A DNA stretch of 64,000 nucleotides, taken from assembly GCF_000002425.4 (NCBI RefSeq), contig NC_037267.1, positions 6,027,396 to 6,091,395 of the forward strand, written 5' to 3'. Both the position numbers and the translations under genes were made by a program. Of the stretch, positions 21,540 through 33,668 are shown in pieces. The DNA is from Physcomitrium patens. Its lineage: Eukaryota; Streptophyta; Bryopsida; Funariales; Funariaceae. The notes below the pieces were generated by a model. That model was not told where the DNA came from. It was given only the letters and a program-made list of their open reading frames with translations, and did no database searches. Position 1 is the first letter of the stretch. Each line of letters starts with the position of its first letter.

Positions 21540-21835
21540 CTCTGGTCCACCCAATTAATCATTTGCTATATTATCTAATGTGTGTTCCATCAAATTTGGT
21601 TCCAATTGCACATCTTCTTCCTCTTCTTTCAGTCTATCCATCGACTCTTTCCTCAATTGATTTGATAGATCTTCATTATACTCACCCAGTACACGGACTT
21701 AAGCTTCCAAATTCAAGATCTGAACATCCCGAAGTTCCAATTGTTGTTGCTGCTGACTCATCCATTCTAGAATATCTTCAATCAATACTTCTAATCAATT
21801 CCTCACTGTTAACTCTTAACTCCAACTACTACTCT
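21540..21835 (-). pseudogene. Gyp-D: C-terminal remnant of the extra ORF
   Basis: The minus strand encodes IEDILEWMSQQQQQLELRDVQ and then a Glu/Asn-rich stretch, matching the end of the Gyp-F extra ORF (47.39-47.58 kb). The N-terminal and coiled-coil parts are missing. The sequence jumps at a shared 'aactctt' to the region just upstream of the ORF start. Confidence 0.65.
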
Positions 21836-21889
21836 CGAAAATACAAGAAATACAAGAAAATGGCACTCCAGCCAACCCAAAACAACACC

Positions 21890-22147
21890 ACAAAATGACT
21901 TTAACTGGTGCCCCACTCCTATTCTTTTACTACTTGGTAATAATGACAACATGTTATCCATACTGTCCATGAAAGGTAATCGAAAGTAATCTTTTTTGGT
22001 GGCCAAGTTAAGTTTCCAGAAATCCTGACAAATTCGGATTTTTCCATTCTTTTTCGGCACCATCACGATTGGAGAAATCCACTCACTATTTGGTACTGGA
22101 TAAATAAAACCAACTGTAAGAAGCTTGTCCAATTCCTCCTTCACCAT
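21890..22147 (-). pseudogene. Gyp-D: N-terminal part of reverse transcriptase
   Basis: Reads [20 protein letters not shown], then SEWISPIVMVPKKNGKIRIC, then QDFWKLNLATKKDYFRLPFM. These are RT blocks 1-2 of a Gypsy element. It stops just after DNML and joins sequence from beyond integrase near 21950. The catalytic YxDD box is absent. Confidence 0.8.
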
Positions 22148-22264
22148 GAAGGAATATTTAGGATTAAGGCGATGTTGCTTCTACCGTACCGATTTAGTGT
22201 TCTCCTCTAAAATAATATGATGCTAACAGACTTCAGAGGGAATATCTTTCAAATCATCAAGAAT

Positions 22265-22925
22265 CTACGTAAAAGCAGATTCATGATGCAAGAAAAATTC
22301 AATCCAATAGGTCAACTCTTGTTCCTTAATACCTTCATAGACCTTAATTGTCCGAGGTTCTGCTGTGGTCGCTAAGTTGATAGTTTGACATAAAGATGCA
22401 ATGACAATATTCTGTTTCAATCCCCGCACTGGTTTAAAGTCAATCAATAAGTTTGACATGTACGAAGTACTGAATCCTGTGTCCAGGGCACTAACATGGT
22501 ACACATCATACTTGGTCATCCAATCAGTACTAACATAATCCGAGTTTTCTGAGTCCGTCGGGTATATCAAGTATTCCCTCGGACCTCCACATTGGTACAC
22601 CACTCCAGGGTATAGTGCTGCCTCCACGGGCGCCTCCGTAATTGGTACTACTGCGTCGTCATCAGAGCTAAGCTCATCGTCTGACATTAATTCAGATGGT
22701 GGCAATTGAGACTCCCCATGATAGTGTACTGGGTACATTTGTATCACCATTTTATCTCCACCCTTGCCAATTGTCAAAGTATTCCCATCCCAATCGTTTT
22801 TGGCCTTTTCTTGATAAAGCTAGAGTCGTCTCAATAAAATTAGATACAATAAAGTCGAATGTTGTAACCGAAAGACAATATAGTTGATTTCATATGCAAT
22901 ACCGGTAAACACAGTTTGAACACTC
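22265..22925 (-). pseudogene. Gyp-D: C-terminal part of protease and spacer to RT
   Basis: After the solo LTR the frame continues TVFTGIAYEINYIVFRLQHS and LLYLILL, the region that usually leads to LGRPWL. A 170-codon acidic spacer (22777-22265; ELMSDDELSSDDDAVVPITE) leads to RT. The split site fits the 24.24-kb end exactly once the insertion and its 4-bp duplication are removed. Confidence 0.7.
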
Positions 22926-22928
22926 TGT

Positions 22929-24244
22929 TGTCGTATTACGTGTTGTCTTGTTCGGGAATACACTAGGTATCTGGCTGTGGAAGGTATAGTTATTTTTGCA
23001 AATAACAAAGAAACTCTAATAGGTTTTATCCATGTATGAAGAATATAATTGAAATATCAATTTCCAAGTATTTAAAAACACTCCTCATAGTCATTTTAAC
23101 CATACAATATTCCAATTGCTTTATTTCTTTTATAATTAAGTTGTTTTTGTTTTTCTTAACAAGCCCTAACCCTAGCCAGTGAGCTTTGACAAGCTGTAAC
23201 TTTTGATCCAACCATCCACTTAGTGTGAAATTTTGCACCCAAATACCAGTATAAGCCTTCTATATGCTCAGAAAATTTCAGCCCAATCCAACTTACAGAT
23301 TGCAAGAAAACGCCCAAAAACCGCACTGATGATACTTGGCCGCAACCTTGAAATTTGATGTAGAAACTCCAGAAGTGATTTCTCCTTTGTCAACCGTTAA
23401 CTCCAGCTCAAAATTGAATAGCCGCTTGATCTCCAAATCTTCTATTAACAAGCCAAAAATTACGTCGATCCAACTAGTAGATCTTTAGATATCACAGAAA
23501 TCCTATCCAACCCTAGACTGCCAACTTCTGACAACCCTTTGTACTAAAACCCAGATATCTCTTGATTGCCTCATTAGATTAACACAAATTTTTGTATACA
23601 CTTAGCACACCCAACTATCCAGACAATACCAAATTTTGACCCATAGAATGCTACACGACTTGCACAAACCGATTGAGAATGTAAACCATCAATGTTTTAT
23701 ATAAAATCCGAAACACCAAAATAAACACTGACTTTGAGCAGCAATTGCTCTCCCCTCACAAACCCTAATGAAACCAAACTAGTGATCTTGAAAAGAGCTT
23801 AAAGCTAACTCTTCGATCCAAAAACCCAATCTGAAAAAACCCCCGTATTTTGCCTTAGTTTTAGTGGCTGGAGGTCGGATTTCGACCCTGTCTCATATCC
23901 GGCCGACCCCCGGATATCAATCTAATCTATCCTAGTGGTTTTACAGCCCGATCCTACCCTCAACTTAACCCTAGTATCAACCATGCTAATAAATTATCTT
24001 TTTTATCCTTTTTTTACCATTTTATGGCCTTTCTAAGGCAATAAAAAAGTTACTACAACCTAGAAGGTAAAATTACTAACTAGTTTTTATCTACTAGCTA
24101 TTAAGTGAAGAAAATAGGATTAGAGGCTTTTATAAAAGCCTTGTAAAATATATTGAATGCTTGTTGAACCATGATAATAGAATATTAATTAAAATATCTT
24201 TTTTTTGTCATATTTTCACCATATAGTCATGTCACAACACGACA
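22929..24244 (-). repeat. Solo H-family LTR in Gyp-D
   Basis: 1316 bp, TGTCGTATTACG...CACGACA. TSD ctgt (22925-22928) against ccgt (24245-24248). It carries the family-specific block 'tctggctgtggaaggta' near 22970 and the block around 'tttcgaccctg' near 23880. No gag or pol sequence is attached, so it is a solo LTR left by recombination. Unlike other copies it has no long internal tandem array. Confidence 0.8.
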
Positions 24245-24248
24245 CCGT

Positions 24249-24745
24249 AAGATATCCATTGGTTTAACCCGACTATAATCTGCCATCCATAATACTAATG
24301 TCATGGATACTAAGTGTTCCAAATCTAAAGCATCCATTGTATCAACATTCATTAAATTGATGCTGGAACCACCATCCACCATAACACTCGAGATCATAAC
24401 ACTGTCAATCGAAACATCGATGGTTGGTGCACCTAGGTCAGGGTTCAAACTTACTTCACAAACTTCTTTATTACGGTACCTATGCCGTGTTAACAATGAA
24501 TTCAATATAGAACAATACTCTGGTGTAATCGCTAGAAGTTGCTTCATAAAAATAGAAGGCTGAATAGCGTCTAGATCCTTCAAAATATCATAGGATTCCA
24601 TATTTAGGATAATTCTCAATGCCCTCTTTCTTTTCATTCGTTTAAGTTTAACTCCATGAGGTAAGATATTCTTCTGCCTTAGACATGGAATTGGAACAGC
24701 AATCGGGGCTTCCTTGGAATTCCTGCCCCCGAGAGGATCTTTCAA
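24249..24745 (-). pseudogene. Gyp-D: N-terminal part of aspartic protease
   Basis: A 172-codon frame. SVMISSVMVDGGSSINLMNV is the retropepsin-like active site of plant non-chromovirus Gypsy elements, written here DGGSS. MADYSRVKPM follows just before the insertion point. The first 100 residues are basic and link to the gag zinc-knuckle region. Confidence 0.75.
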
Positions 24746-25032
24746 TGGATAGGACGTTTCTCAAAACTGTGTAGAGATCGAAACTGCTTGGAACGGAACC
24801 GAAGCCTCCGTAATTGGAACCTCATTGGGTTGTGCCACCGAGTCAGGTCTCATACTGGATACGAAGTCCGTAATAGGACCTGGATTAGATAGTCCTTTAA
24901 TTGGGTGAAATTGGTCTTTCGCATCGAGATTATCCAAATGTTGAATTGGTCCTTTTTTCTTTTGCTGACTCCAGATAAGAATGGCTTGGATACATTCTAT
25001 CCGATTTATCGGAGAATCTTGAGGACCTCGAT

Positions 25033-25849
25033 TTATCTCTTCAATTTTTTCTTGGCTTTGGATCTGCTGATCCCAATTATTGAAATTGAACGGAGCATTA
25101 CATTGTTAATACGTATGCCCTGATTGCTTGCAATTCCTACAAACTGGCACATAATCATCATTCGCTCTGGGATTGAAACATTTATTGGCATAATGACCAA
25201 TCTGTCTGCAACAAAAACAATGAAGTGATCTTCTTGCATCTCCATCAGGCATATTGGATGTCTCCATCGGTATATACTTACTAGGCTTGTTCCATGTAGG
25301 GTTAAGAAATGTTCCTGGTTGTTCCGTTGGTACTGAGGAAACTTGCTTTGATGACGTTGGTGGAGCATATTGCTGATATCTGTACTACTCCTTACCGTAG
25401 TTCTGTGGGTTTGATGAAGATCCCTGATTAAAATTGAAACTTTGAAAGTTATTGAATGCTCGATTTTGTCGATTAAATCGATTTCCATTCCATCCAAACA
25501 TATTTCCCATTTGTACTTGATTGACATCCCATTGAGTTGGTGGGATCATGGTCTGATTACTAAATTATTGTTGTTGTCTTTGCTAATTTCAATAATTTGT
25601 TGTTAAGTGCTTTCCTCCGTAAAATGTACATTGACCCATTATTTGTGAGGGTGAGGGGTATTTTGTTACAAAATGACCCTGGCCCTTACAATTACTGCAC
25701 CATACATTGGTCCTAGTATTGGTAGGCTTTTGCCTCTTCTCCTTATCTTTGGCCATATTGACAGCCATTTCTTCCATTTTCTTCGTCAAATTCAATAACA
25801 AGGTTTCATTGGAATCTTTTAGAGTTGGCATTATTGGTATCTCTGCCAT
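25033..25849 (-). pseudogene. Gyp-D: gag zinc-knuckle region
   Basis: 25849-25589 (86 codons) contains WCSNCKGQGHFVTKY, a CCHC knuckle with its last Cys changed to Tyr, and a second imperfect one (CTFYGGKHLTTNY). Downstream, between 25280 and 25130, are further Cys/His clusters in other frames (for example CNYCRQIGHYANKC-like). Several knuckles in a row are common in this group. Stops and shifts break the frame. Confidence 0.65.
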
Positions 25850-25858
25850 AGTTAACGC

Positions 25859-27058
25859 TTATTGTTGATACAAAAAATATGGAGCATATGTTGTTGTCAC
25901 GTTTGGTGGTATAGTTTGCAATAGGCTGATATTAACTGGCCCCTGAATATTGGTATTGGAATTAGCCCCTGTTTCTAACATTTGTGGATAACTACCCACT
26001 GATTCGTTCCAAGTCGGATTTTGATATCTACTTTGAACTGGAATCATTGTGGCTCCCATAGTTAAAAACTGATCATAATGGCATTCCTGCCAAACCTTGG
26101 CTCTATTAAGGGACGCAGCCACCGTAACAGTTTGAGCTTCTTTTACAAACATTTTTAGCTCTGGTGGGTGCAAACCATTGATTAATATGGATAAGATGAA
26201 TGCCTCCGACATTTGGTGATTTGGCCACTTACTAAGTATATCAGCCACTCGACCATAGTACGATTCCACTGCCTCCCCTAGGATCATTTTGTTGTTCATT
26301 AATCTCTCTCAAAGGCGGTCTTCAAAATCAATTGGCCGAAAATGAGATAAAAATGTATTCTTCAATGCTTCTCAATTCGAGAATTGACCCACTGGTTGAC
26401 AATTGTACCATTCAAACGCCATGTCTTTTAAGGTCAATGGCAGCCATCGCAACCAAATATCTTCAGTTCTGCCATTATTAGCTATACATGTTGTAAGAAA
26501 CTAAGACAAATATTGATAGGGATCCGCATCCGAAAATCTCCAAAAAGTAGGTAGTCGCACGACACTAGTTGTACGATCACCTACTGCACCCATTTGTATT
26601 GCAATCGGAACGGCTGGTCCTCCTGACGCCATTGATTTTCTTGTTCCACTAAACTCCATTTTAAAATAATCTTTGCTTTCCCTTATTCTAATTTTCGAGC
26701 TCTCAGTGCTCCTCGATTTACTGTTATTTTTTACAAATAATTTTATTGGTTGAATTGCAGGTGAAAACGTCAAATTTTGAAATATAATATAGTTATCTTT
26801 ATTGGCGACTAATTTGTGCCAATCTGAAGAGCCACTATTGCTCGTTTCAGCAGTACCCTTTACTAGAAAAATACCCAATGGAGTACCAAATTCTTCTACA
26901 CCTCCTTCTCTTTCAGTTAACGGCCTCAAGATTTCCACTGGAATGTTAACAAAATTTCCCGTGAGTGTTCTTGGCAATTTTTCTAACGATACATATGACT
27001 GCAGAATTAACAGTCTGTCTAGTTCTTGATATGTTTGGATGCGTCGATAAGCTTGCAA
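25859..27058 (-). pseudogene. Gyp-D: gag capsid region
   Basis: Two open pieces, 27058-26501 (185 codons) and 26299-25859 (146 codons), with a damaged stretch between. The second has typical gag features: MNNKMILGEAVESYYGRVAD, ILSKWPNHQMSEAFILSILI and NGLHPPELKMFV. These match the retrotransposon gag domain pattern (…F.NGL…). It is followed by a Gln/Pro-rich linker to the knuckles. The first piece holds the N-terminus, with a Ser/Lys-rich stretch and PTFWRFSDADPYQYLS at its end. Confidence 0.75.
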
Positions 27059-27297
27059 CCATGGTTTAATCCAATTCTATCGATGCTTCTTTTTAAGATT
27101 ATGTTCTTGCTCCTCTCTAAGCAAGTTCCTTCCTTATGCTCTTTTCTATCTTTCTCTCAACTGATTTATTTTCCTCGATGCAATGCTCTCGTTCTTATTA
27201 ACCATAATCTTGCTTCAAACACTACTAAAATCGTCTTCCATTGCCAATTTTCTCACACGTTTGGTAATTAATTCCTAATACTCAAAGGTATTATCAC

Positions 27298-27315
27298 TCC
27301 CCGTCAGCGACGCCA
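27298..27315 (-). other. Gyp-D primer-binding site
   Basis: The minus strand reads TGGCGTCGCTGACGGGGA three bases after the 5' LTR. It is close to the complement of the 3' end of tRNA-Asp (TGGCGCCGTTGCCGGGGA), with three mismatches. Only 18 nt match, the normal length, in contrast with Gyp-F. Confidence 0.65.
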
Positions 27316-27318
27316 AAA

Positions 27319-28082
27319 TGTGATTGCTCGTTTTACTTATTCCAAATTAATCTAATGGAAATAAACTTGTATTCGGGGATTTGAACACAAAGAATGACTA
27401 GTTGCTTAAGCGTTCACGTTAGGGTCACACAATCAATTACTTCCTGAACATATCATCTCTATTTCCAATATTTGAACACACAAGGAAACTATAATCTCCT
27501 CCTTCACCTTATCGAACTCTTCCTTACAACAATTCAGTCATACCAATAACTGCTATTTCCACCAATATATTCACCCTCATAATCTCCAACTGTAATACTG
27601 TGCCCTCACAGCTTTCAGCACACAATTACCCTCATTCCAATCACTGGAATTCTTCACACAGAATTGCCATTCACATTACAGTGTTTCACACAAACACATA
27701 CTCATTCTCTCTGCTGAACTACAACCAAATTTCAGCATTCAATCTTTCTTCTTCTCAAATAATACCAATCACATTTCCATTCCATAATTCACTTCACAAT
27801 ATTCAGAAACTCTCAATCCTCTTATTCAAAGAAAATAACAAACAAAAGAAAAGAGGTAGTACCAAGCTTACCCCAGCTCACAACTATCACAACGATGGCA
27901 CCCTAATTAACTTCTACAACTCCTATATACTTTCCCCTAATTCTCCAGATTCTAACCGTAATTCTGTAATTAACTGCTTGTAAGAACTAAATCACTCATC
28001 CGTCTTCTTGAATTTTCTATTATATGGACTATTAATATATTTTACTAATATCTTTCAAAAATGAATTAATATCTATTCTATA
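27319..28082 (-). repeat. Gyp-D 5' LTR
   Basis: 764 bp, TGTGATTGCTCG...CTATTCTATA, the last CA having become TA. It is followed by the TSD gctcg. Confidence 0.85.
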
Positions 28083-28402
28083 GCTCGTAAAGATCTGCAA
28101 TAATTACAAATCTATTCTCACTTTTGCTGAAAGTAGCATCTATAATCTTACCTTCTATAGATAACTCAAACAAATTCAAAAAGTTAAATTAGAGGAAGGT
28201 AATTTTTAATTTCTAATATTAAATGAAAATTTCTACAATGAAGGATAATCTACTCTCTTTAAGAAAAAAATCAATGTTAGAAAATTAAATTATTTATTTA
28301 AAGGTGGATAGTCTACAATCTTCAAAATATAATAATAGAAGTAAAATAATCCACTCACTTTTAAAATAAGACAAGAACAATAATTTGGCACTCTTATCAA
28401 AT
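28083..28402 (-). pseudogene. CV-E: gag start and leader
   Basis: 28083-28180 matches, on the minus strand, the first codons of gag in CV-C (40352-40480). 28180-28390 matches the leader with its 'ggtggatagtctac'/'aatccactc' blocks, also seen at 19.57-19.80 and 40.17-40.33 kb. A decayed primer site (TGATAAGAGTGC, minus strand) lies at about 28389-28400 beside the LTR. Confidence 0.65.
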
Positions 28403-28934
28403 TATCAAGGATATGAACCTCAAAGAACTAAAAAATCAATACACTCTTATGTCACTCAAAAAGACTAAAAAATCACTCAAAGATGATATAGTCTTAAATT
28501 AGAATGGCTATTGCCAAAGACAAGAAGACTAAAAAGTCTCGAAATAAGACTTAAGACTAAAAATATATTGATAAAAGTTAAGGTTTCACTCTTACCTCTA
28601 TATATACTCTTTAACTAGAAGTTACATGGCAATATGCTATATAATCTCCAACACATGTTGTCTTTGCTACAAATATGTCTTAACTTGTAAGGCAAGTTAT
28701 CTATATGTAGGCCACATAGTTAGCTTGTTCCACAAGCTAGTAACACATGTAATACTTGGTTAATTTTTTTTATTAAGTTTATAGTCTACTAATTAAATAC
28801 AAACACAAGTCAAAGCAACATCTATGAAGCTTATAAGAAATTTTTTTAGAAGATATTATGAAATTAATTTATTTTTATCTATTTTTATATAATTATATAG
28901 GTAATTATTGGAGTAAATATGTATGTCTATGTCA
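28403..28934 (-). repeat. CV-E 5' LTR
   Basis: 532 bp, in element sense TGACATAGACATACATATTT...CCTTGATA. It matches the LTR of CV-C (39807 onward and 55.1-55.46 kb), including the 'aacttgtaaggcaagtt' hairpin-like block near 28690. Confidence 0.7.
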
Positions 28935-29807
28935 CCATCCTCTTTCTCCAACCTAAAAATCTTTTCATACAATTTTTTCCTTGTTAAACTATTCAATTGC
29001 TTCAAAAATTAGTTGATATGTAGATTTCTAAGTCTAAATTTCTTTCACTAATTTTTTTTTTAAATGAATTAGTGAATTTTTTAGGATCATAAAAACCCTC
29101 ACTAATCCTAATTTTTAAAAATCTAACACTTTAATTCAATAAAACTCTCATATTCTTTAATCTAACCTTTTGATTGATATCAAATCTTTCAAACACATTA
29201 AAGACAAGCACAATTACAAATTCACAATGTATCACTTGTAAATATGCTACGACACTCAAAAGATACTCAAAATTATAAACCTCTTCTAATTTCTCAAAAT
29301 CCAAAACCACAAAGTACATCTTTCATTTTGAATAGCCCTCAAAATTCAATGTCTTTAAATCACATGAAACCAACTCTCAAAAAACCCCTCACTAGTCTAT
29401 TCTCAAATTTCATTCTTCAATCAACAAAAGAATCTTAGAATTGCTGTAGATGCATGGTTTTGTGCCTTGGGGTCTGATTTCAACCCTGGTTCATAATTGG
29501 TCCTCTCCAAGTACCAATTCTTGCTATTTTGGAATAATTTTTTTCTAAACCCTATTCTTAACTTCTTCCTAAAGATGTCATATGATTTATTTTTTTAATC
29601 TATTTTATTTTTTCTTATTTATAGCCTTAGAAAGTAAATAGAAGCCTCTCTTAATAGAAGGCACCATCAACACTTATTAATTTTACTGCCTCCTTGTTTG
29701 TTATCTATATTTCTAAACTAATTTGCTGAAATATTTTTATTTAAGCTCCTCTATAATATAATCTCTCTTTTCTTCTTTTATCTAATAGATGTGTTACAAC
29801 ATTATAA
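28935..29807 (-). repeat. Truncated H-family LTR
   Basis: Shares the block 'tttgtgccttggggtctgat' near 29460, and the surrounding 350 bp, with 53.8-54.17, 61.6-61.97 and 23.86-24.24 kb. It ends 'gtgttacaaca' at 29807. The left part is cut off by CV-E at 28934. Confidence 0.65.
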
Positions 29808-31030
29808 TATAAAAACATATTGATTATAGATCAATATTAAATATAATAGTCAATTACCATTTATATGTTAATGAATTAAAGGAGCATTATTTTATAACTA
29901 TAATTACTAAAAGAAAAAAAAATTAAAAAAATTAAAATATCTTTAAAGTACTTGTAGCAATCTTAAAATTTTGGGCTAAATTTATTAATCAATGTTAATA
30001 TTTTCCAGCATTGCAAACAACACAATAAAACAACAATGTAGATTGACTTTTGACTATGCAAATGATAATATTTTTTAAAAAGCTATATATTTAATATTTT
30101 ATTATTATCAATTCTACAATATTTATTGTATATTAGATATAATAACTATTTTATTTTTAAAAAAAAGTTACAAAGCATTAAAAACTATGAAAACATTAAA
30201 CAAACTATTGATTTTATATTAAACCTTCATCATTTTTAATATTAATAATTTAACAACAATATAGATGTTGATGATTTTATTCCAAAAAATCATATTCCTA
30301 TTGAAGATTAGACTAGCTATTAGATACTCTTAGAATACAATTAGCAAAGAAGTCATACCAATCAATTGGAGCCAATTACTACCATTCATTTATAGTTTTA
30401 AGCTTTGGTAGATGCCAATGATTGATTGCAATATCTAGATTCAAAATATTCTATGGTATACCTCATTTGTGGTTGTACTTTTACTTACCAATAAAGAGTA
30501 GATTCTACAACAAATCTTTTATAACATTAATGGCTACATTTGAATCTTCTTTTTTTAAATCTCTTTTTGTATAAAGATTATTGTAGAAAAAGCTTTTAAT
30601 TACTTTTTTGTATTAGTAATAAATAAATAAATAAATAAATAAAATCATACAATTCCAACTATTTCAAATGTGCATGATAGGCATCAAAATATTGTTGTAT
30701 TATACATGGTATTTACAATCTACAAGCCAGAGTTTATGTACTTAAAAATTAAAGGAAAAGAATTAGATCTCAACTTACATTGTAATATTCAAAAAATTAA
30801 TATAAATTACTTTATTGATTCATTCACATAATGAGAATTTGATTGCAAATTATTTCAACCTAGTATAAAAAAATAATAAAATCCGACAAAAAATACTATA
30901 AAAAGACACTTAACAAAATACTTATTTTAGACTTAATCATCATACAAGTGGTGTTTATTGTCATATTTTAAAATTAAGAGGTTTAGTTGATATAGTTTAC
31001 ATATTTTACATTTCACACCCAAAGCATTAC
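29808..31030. other. AT-rich intergenic sequence
   Basis: I see no gene or repeat family here. A short (TAAA)n microsatellite lies at 30626-30645. Composition becomes less AT-rich from about 31030 as the host gene's transcribed region is approached. Confidence 0.5.
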
Positions 31031-31737
31031 ATTACCCAAATCTTGTAAAATAACCACTCGTAATATATCACCTGTTATATGACGGGATACTTAAGAATTT
31101 CGATCACTATATCCCAATAATTATTGTCTCTGTCTACAACACTTCGGTTTGAAGAACAAATATTATTTTGAAGAGATTGTGTGTGTTAACAGGTTACAAA
31201 TAAATCAAAATTATAGTGATAACAACGATTCTGAGAATAATAACATCATCCAACCCAGCATAGAATGTTGTGATTCAACTTCATCTCAGTGCACATTAGC
31301 CCAGCAGACTAAATTGAACTCAGCAATTACGTGGTGGCTTCGAATAAAATGAGCCAGAGACATCGCTCCAAACGCAATGCTTTCTCCTCTGCTCCCATAG
31401 CATGGACTGCCGTGAACTAATGCAGATCAGGAAATGGATCTGTCGCCTTCTTGCTTAGGTATGATCCAAGGTCTAGTAACTTGATGATTGATCCTCAACT
31501 TTCTCTACAAGCTCAGCCTGCCTACTCAAAATATGACAAGAAATCTTACCTATACCATAAAGTACACCGTGTCTATTATTAGACGACCCTGCTAGAAATC
31601 TTACAACAGGCAAGCTTCACACGACGTAAAATGGTGGGGACCTAAAACCCTCAAATTGCTCCCACTAAGAAAAGAAAAAAAATTCTGATCTTCAAGCTAT
31701 GTGGTAGATTTCAAACCAAAAACCAAAGGGACAATGG
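31030..31737 (-). other. Probable 3' UTR and downstream flank of the AP-2 sigma gene
   Basis: The composition is clearly less AT-rich than the repeats on the left and like the gene's introns. There is no protein similarity in either strand. The 67-codon frame at 31149-31352 looks fortuitous. The poly(A) site cannot be placed from sequence alone. Confidence 0.4.
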
Positions 31738-33668
31738 TTAATCCTGCTTCTCCAGCTCGCCCATTCTTTCAATAATCGCCTGCAGCAGACGCTTTTACTA
31801 TCAATTTTTTATACAACACACGATGAAAGACCGAGGCACAGAAAATTAGAAAGGAAAGCGCGAACTGTGCAAACCAATGTTTCGAAAGGCATTTAAATAA
31901 GAATCTGTTTTTTATCTCAAATTATCAAGATCAGTTCTTTAATATCTTTACCTTTTTGCTGGTTTCTTGCAATTCTCCAGCGAGAATGAATTCGTCTAAT
32001 ATCAGATACACCTGTCAACCATAGCATGAAAACGTTATTTTCACACCACCACAATACAAACATTCGACATGCATCCTACAATCCACCATGAATCTTAATA
32101 CGGAGATCTAGATGTCAACAGATGTAAGTTACTGTGCAAAAAGCTTGATGACGTATGTTCCAAATGTCAAGAGAAGAAACGCAATTAAACCTTGTGGAAG
32201 TTGAAGACCAAATCCAGCTCACAGACGTTGCTGAAGAAATGGTCCAATATCTCCACAAACAAATGAATGCTTTCAAGATAGGCCAGCTCGTTGTCTGTGA
32301 TATCAACGCACATTGAAAAGAAAAGGCCAGCATAACGTCGATAAATGACCTTGTGTGTTCGGAACTGTTCCACAATATGTTAAATGAGAATCAGCGCAAG
32401 ATTAACGAGTTCCATTTTACACAGGACTAATCACTGGTAAAAATGATAAAGAGTTTTCAAGCTTAAGGACCTCACAGACTCAAAATCAATTACTAATCAT
32501 TTCTTGAACAAACTGGATACAACACGGAAAACATGTAACCACGAGACACGTCAAAGCGACAAGACACTTACCTCTACGAAATTAGTGAACTTCGGATCCC
32601 TATTAACAACCAGCCTATGAACCTGCACAAAGACTGGAAAGATCAATACAACTCCAAATATGCTCCGAAGTAACATTTTCTTAATTTAAAAAATGCAGTT
32701 GAACATGTGGTCTAAACAGATGCTGACTTCCGAAGCAGCGATCAGGAATCTAACGAATTTACAGAAACATATAATTCAAAAGAAAAAACATCTTCAAAAG
32801 AAAATCTTCCCGATCAATGCTTGGACCTACCACTTCTGCAGCTTTCTGAAAAGATACATTCCAAAAGTAATTAAAATATTCTGATGAGCGGAAGTTAAAA
32901 TAAAACCGCAGAATACTCTCTAGTATCAAAAATCACTACCTCATACTCCAGCTTGTGCTTTTCAGAATCCTCCAGTGGAATGTAATACTTGGCAAGGCGA
33001 GTTTTTCCCTGCCGATTCTGCAGAAGTATAAACCGAATCTGCTCCAAGCAAGCGTCGTCAATGGTCAATACTTTTACTTTCATCCCACCTTTGTTCTCCA
33101 TATCTTAGCATTTACCAAGCATCAGGTACACGTGATATCCCTAATCTCTAAATAAAAAGAATGAACGGTACTCATCCTTAACTCAGAAATCAAACAGAAC
33201 CTCGCTGACTTAAATCCGATCAGCTCCTACACACGTCCAAGAACAACCCTAAATTTCCTCCCGTGAAAACTGCTACCAAGACAGTCAACTACATCAAATT
33301 CCAAGTCCACCACGTTCCTAAAACGCGCGTAACATCGAGCTCCGACACTGCTAATTCGATAGTAACACTACTCGAAACTAGACAAGCACCAAACTCGACC
33401 TACATTCACAATATACACTCCTCTAACTCCCCATTCCTCCAAAACTTCTATCCTCCTGACATTACCTTATGTCCTCCAAAATAGAAAACAACAATACCGC
33501 TCATCCCAAACCTCAAAATCCAGAGATCTAAACTCTGGAAGCATTCAAATCCAACCAATACAAGCTACTTAGTACTATTCCCCACGATCTCTGAAGAAAA
33601 AAACCAAGTCCCGAATCCTGACGTCCGCGATTTCAGTTTCTTCGAGAAAATGAAAAGACACCTACCAT
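31738..33668 (-). CDS. AP2S: AP-2 adaptor complex, sigma subunit (small chain)
   Basis: Six exons on the minus strand give a complete 142-aa protein, the usual plant length. Coding parts: 33666-33668 (ATG only), 32940-33038, 32572-32622, 32191-32364, 31952-32011 and 31738-31779 including TAA. All introns are GT-AG and in phase 0 (627, 317, 207, 179 and 172 bp). Every exon is a multiple of three, and the joins reproduce the conserved family sequence: [19 protein letters not shown], then [17 protein letters not shown], then [20 protein letters not shown], then [19 protein letters not shown], then [20 protein letters not shown] and [12 protein letters not shown]. The protein is a longin-like small subunit of the clathrin adaptor at the plasma membrane, where it helps recognise dileucine cargo signals in endocytosis. 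No damage is seen. It is the only confident host gene in the window. Confidence 0.97.
33661..33668 (-). other. Start codon followed at once by an intron donor
   Basis: The minus strand reads ATG|GTAGGTGTC. The second coding exon begins after 'gagcag' at 33038 with ATTCGG, giving Met-Ile-Arg-Phe as in all family members. No in-frame ATG in the second exon could replace it. Confidence 0.9.

Larger units (their letters stand above)
20684..28082 (-). mobile_element. Gyp-D: non-chromodomain Ty3/Gypsy element, gag-protease retained, most of pol deleted
   Basis: LTRs at 20684-21446 and 27319-28082 (about 763 bp, TGTGATTG...TTCTACA). TSD gcttg (20679-20683) against gctcg (28083-28087). On the minus strand it keeps gag, zinc knuckles, protease and the first part of RT. 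It then jumps into the end of a downstream extra ORF, having lost most of RT, RNase H and integrase. A solo H-LTR interrupts the protease region. The protease type (VMVDGGSSINLM ... MADYSRVKPM ... LGRPWL) and RT start resemble plant non-chromovirus Gypsy elements. Gyp-F is a related element with the complementary parts. Confidence 0.85.

Noticed and set aside
31149..31352. 67-codon ORF left of the AP-2 sigma gene
   Set aside because: It is Asn/Ser-rich and short, has no recognisable family and is probably 3' flank sequence.
32895..33101. ORF starting [20 protein letters not shown], then [10 protein letters not shown]
   Set aside because: Only the part from Ile (33038) to Glu (32940) is exon. 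The upstream residues and the tail are intron sequence. The true Met is at 33666-33668.
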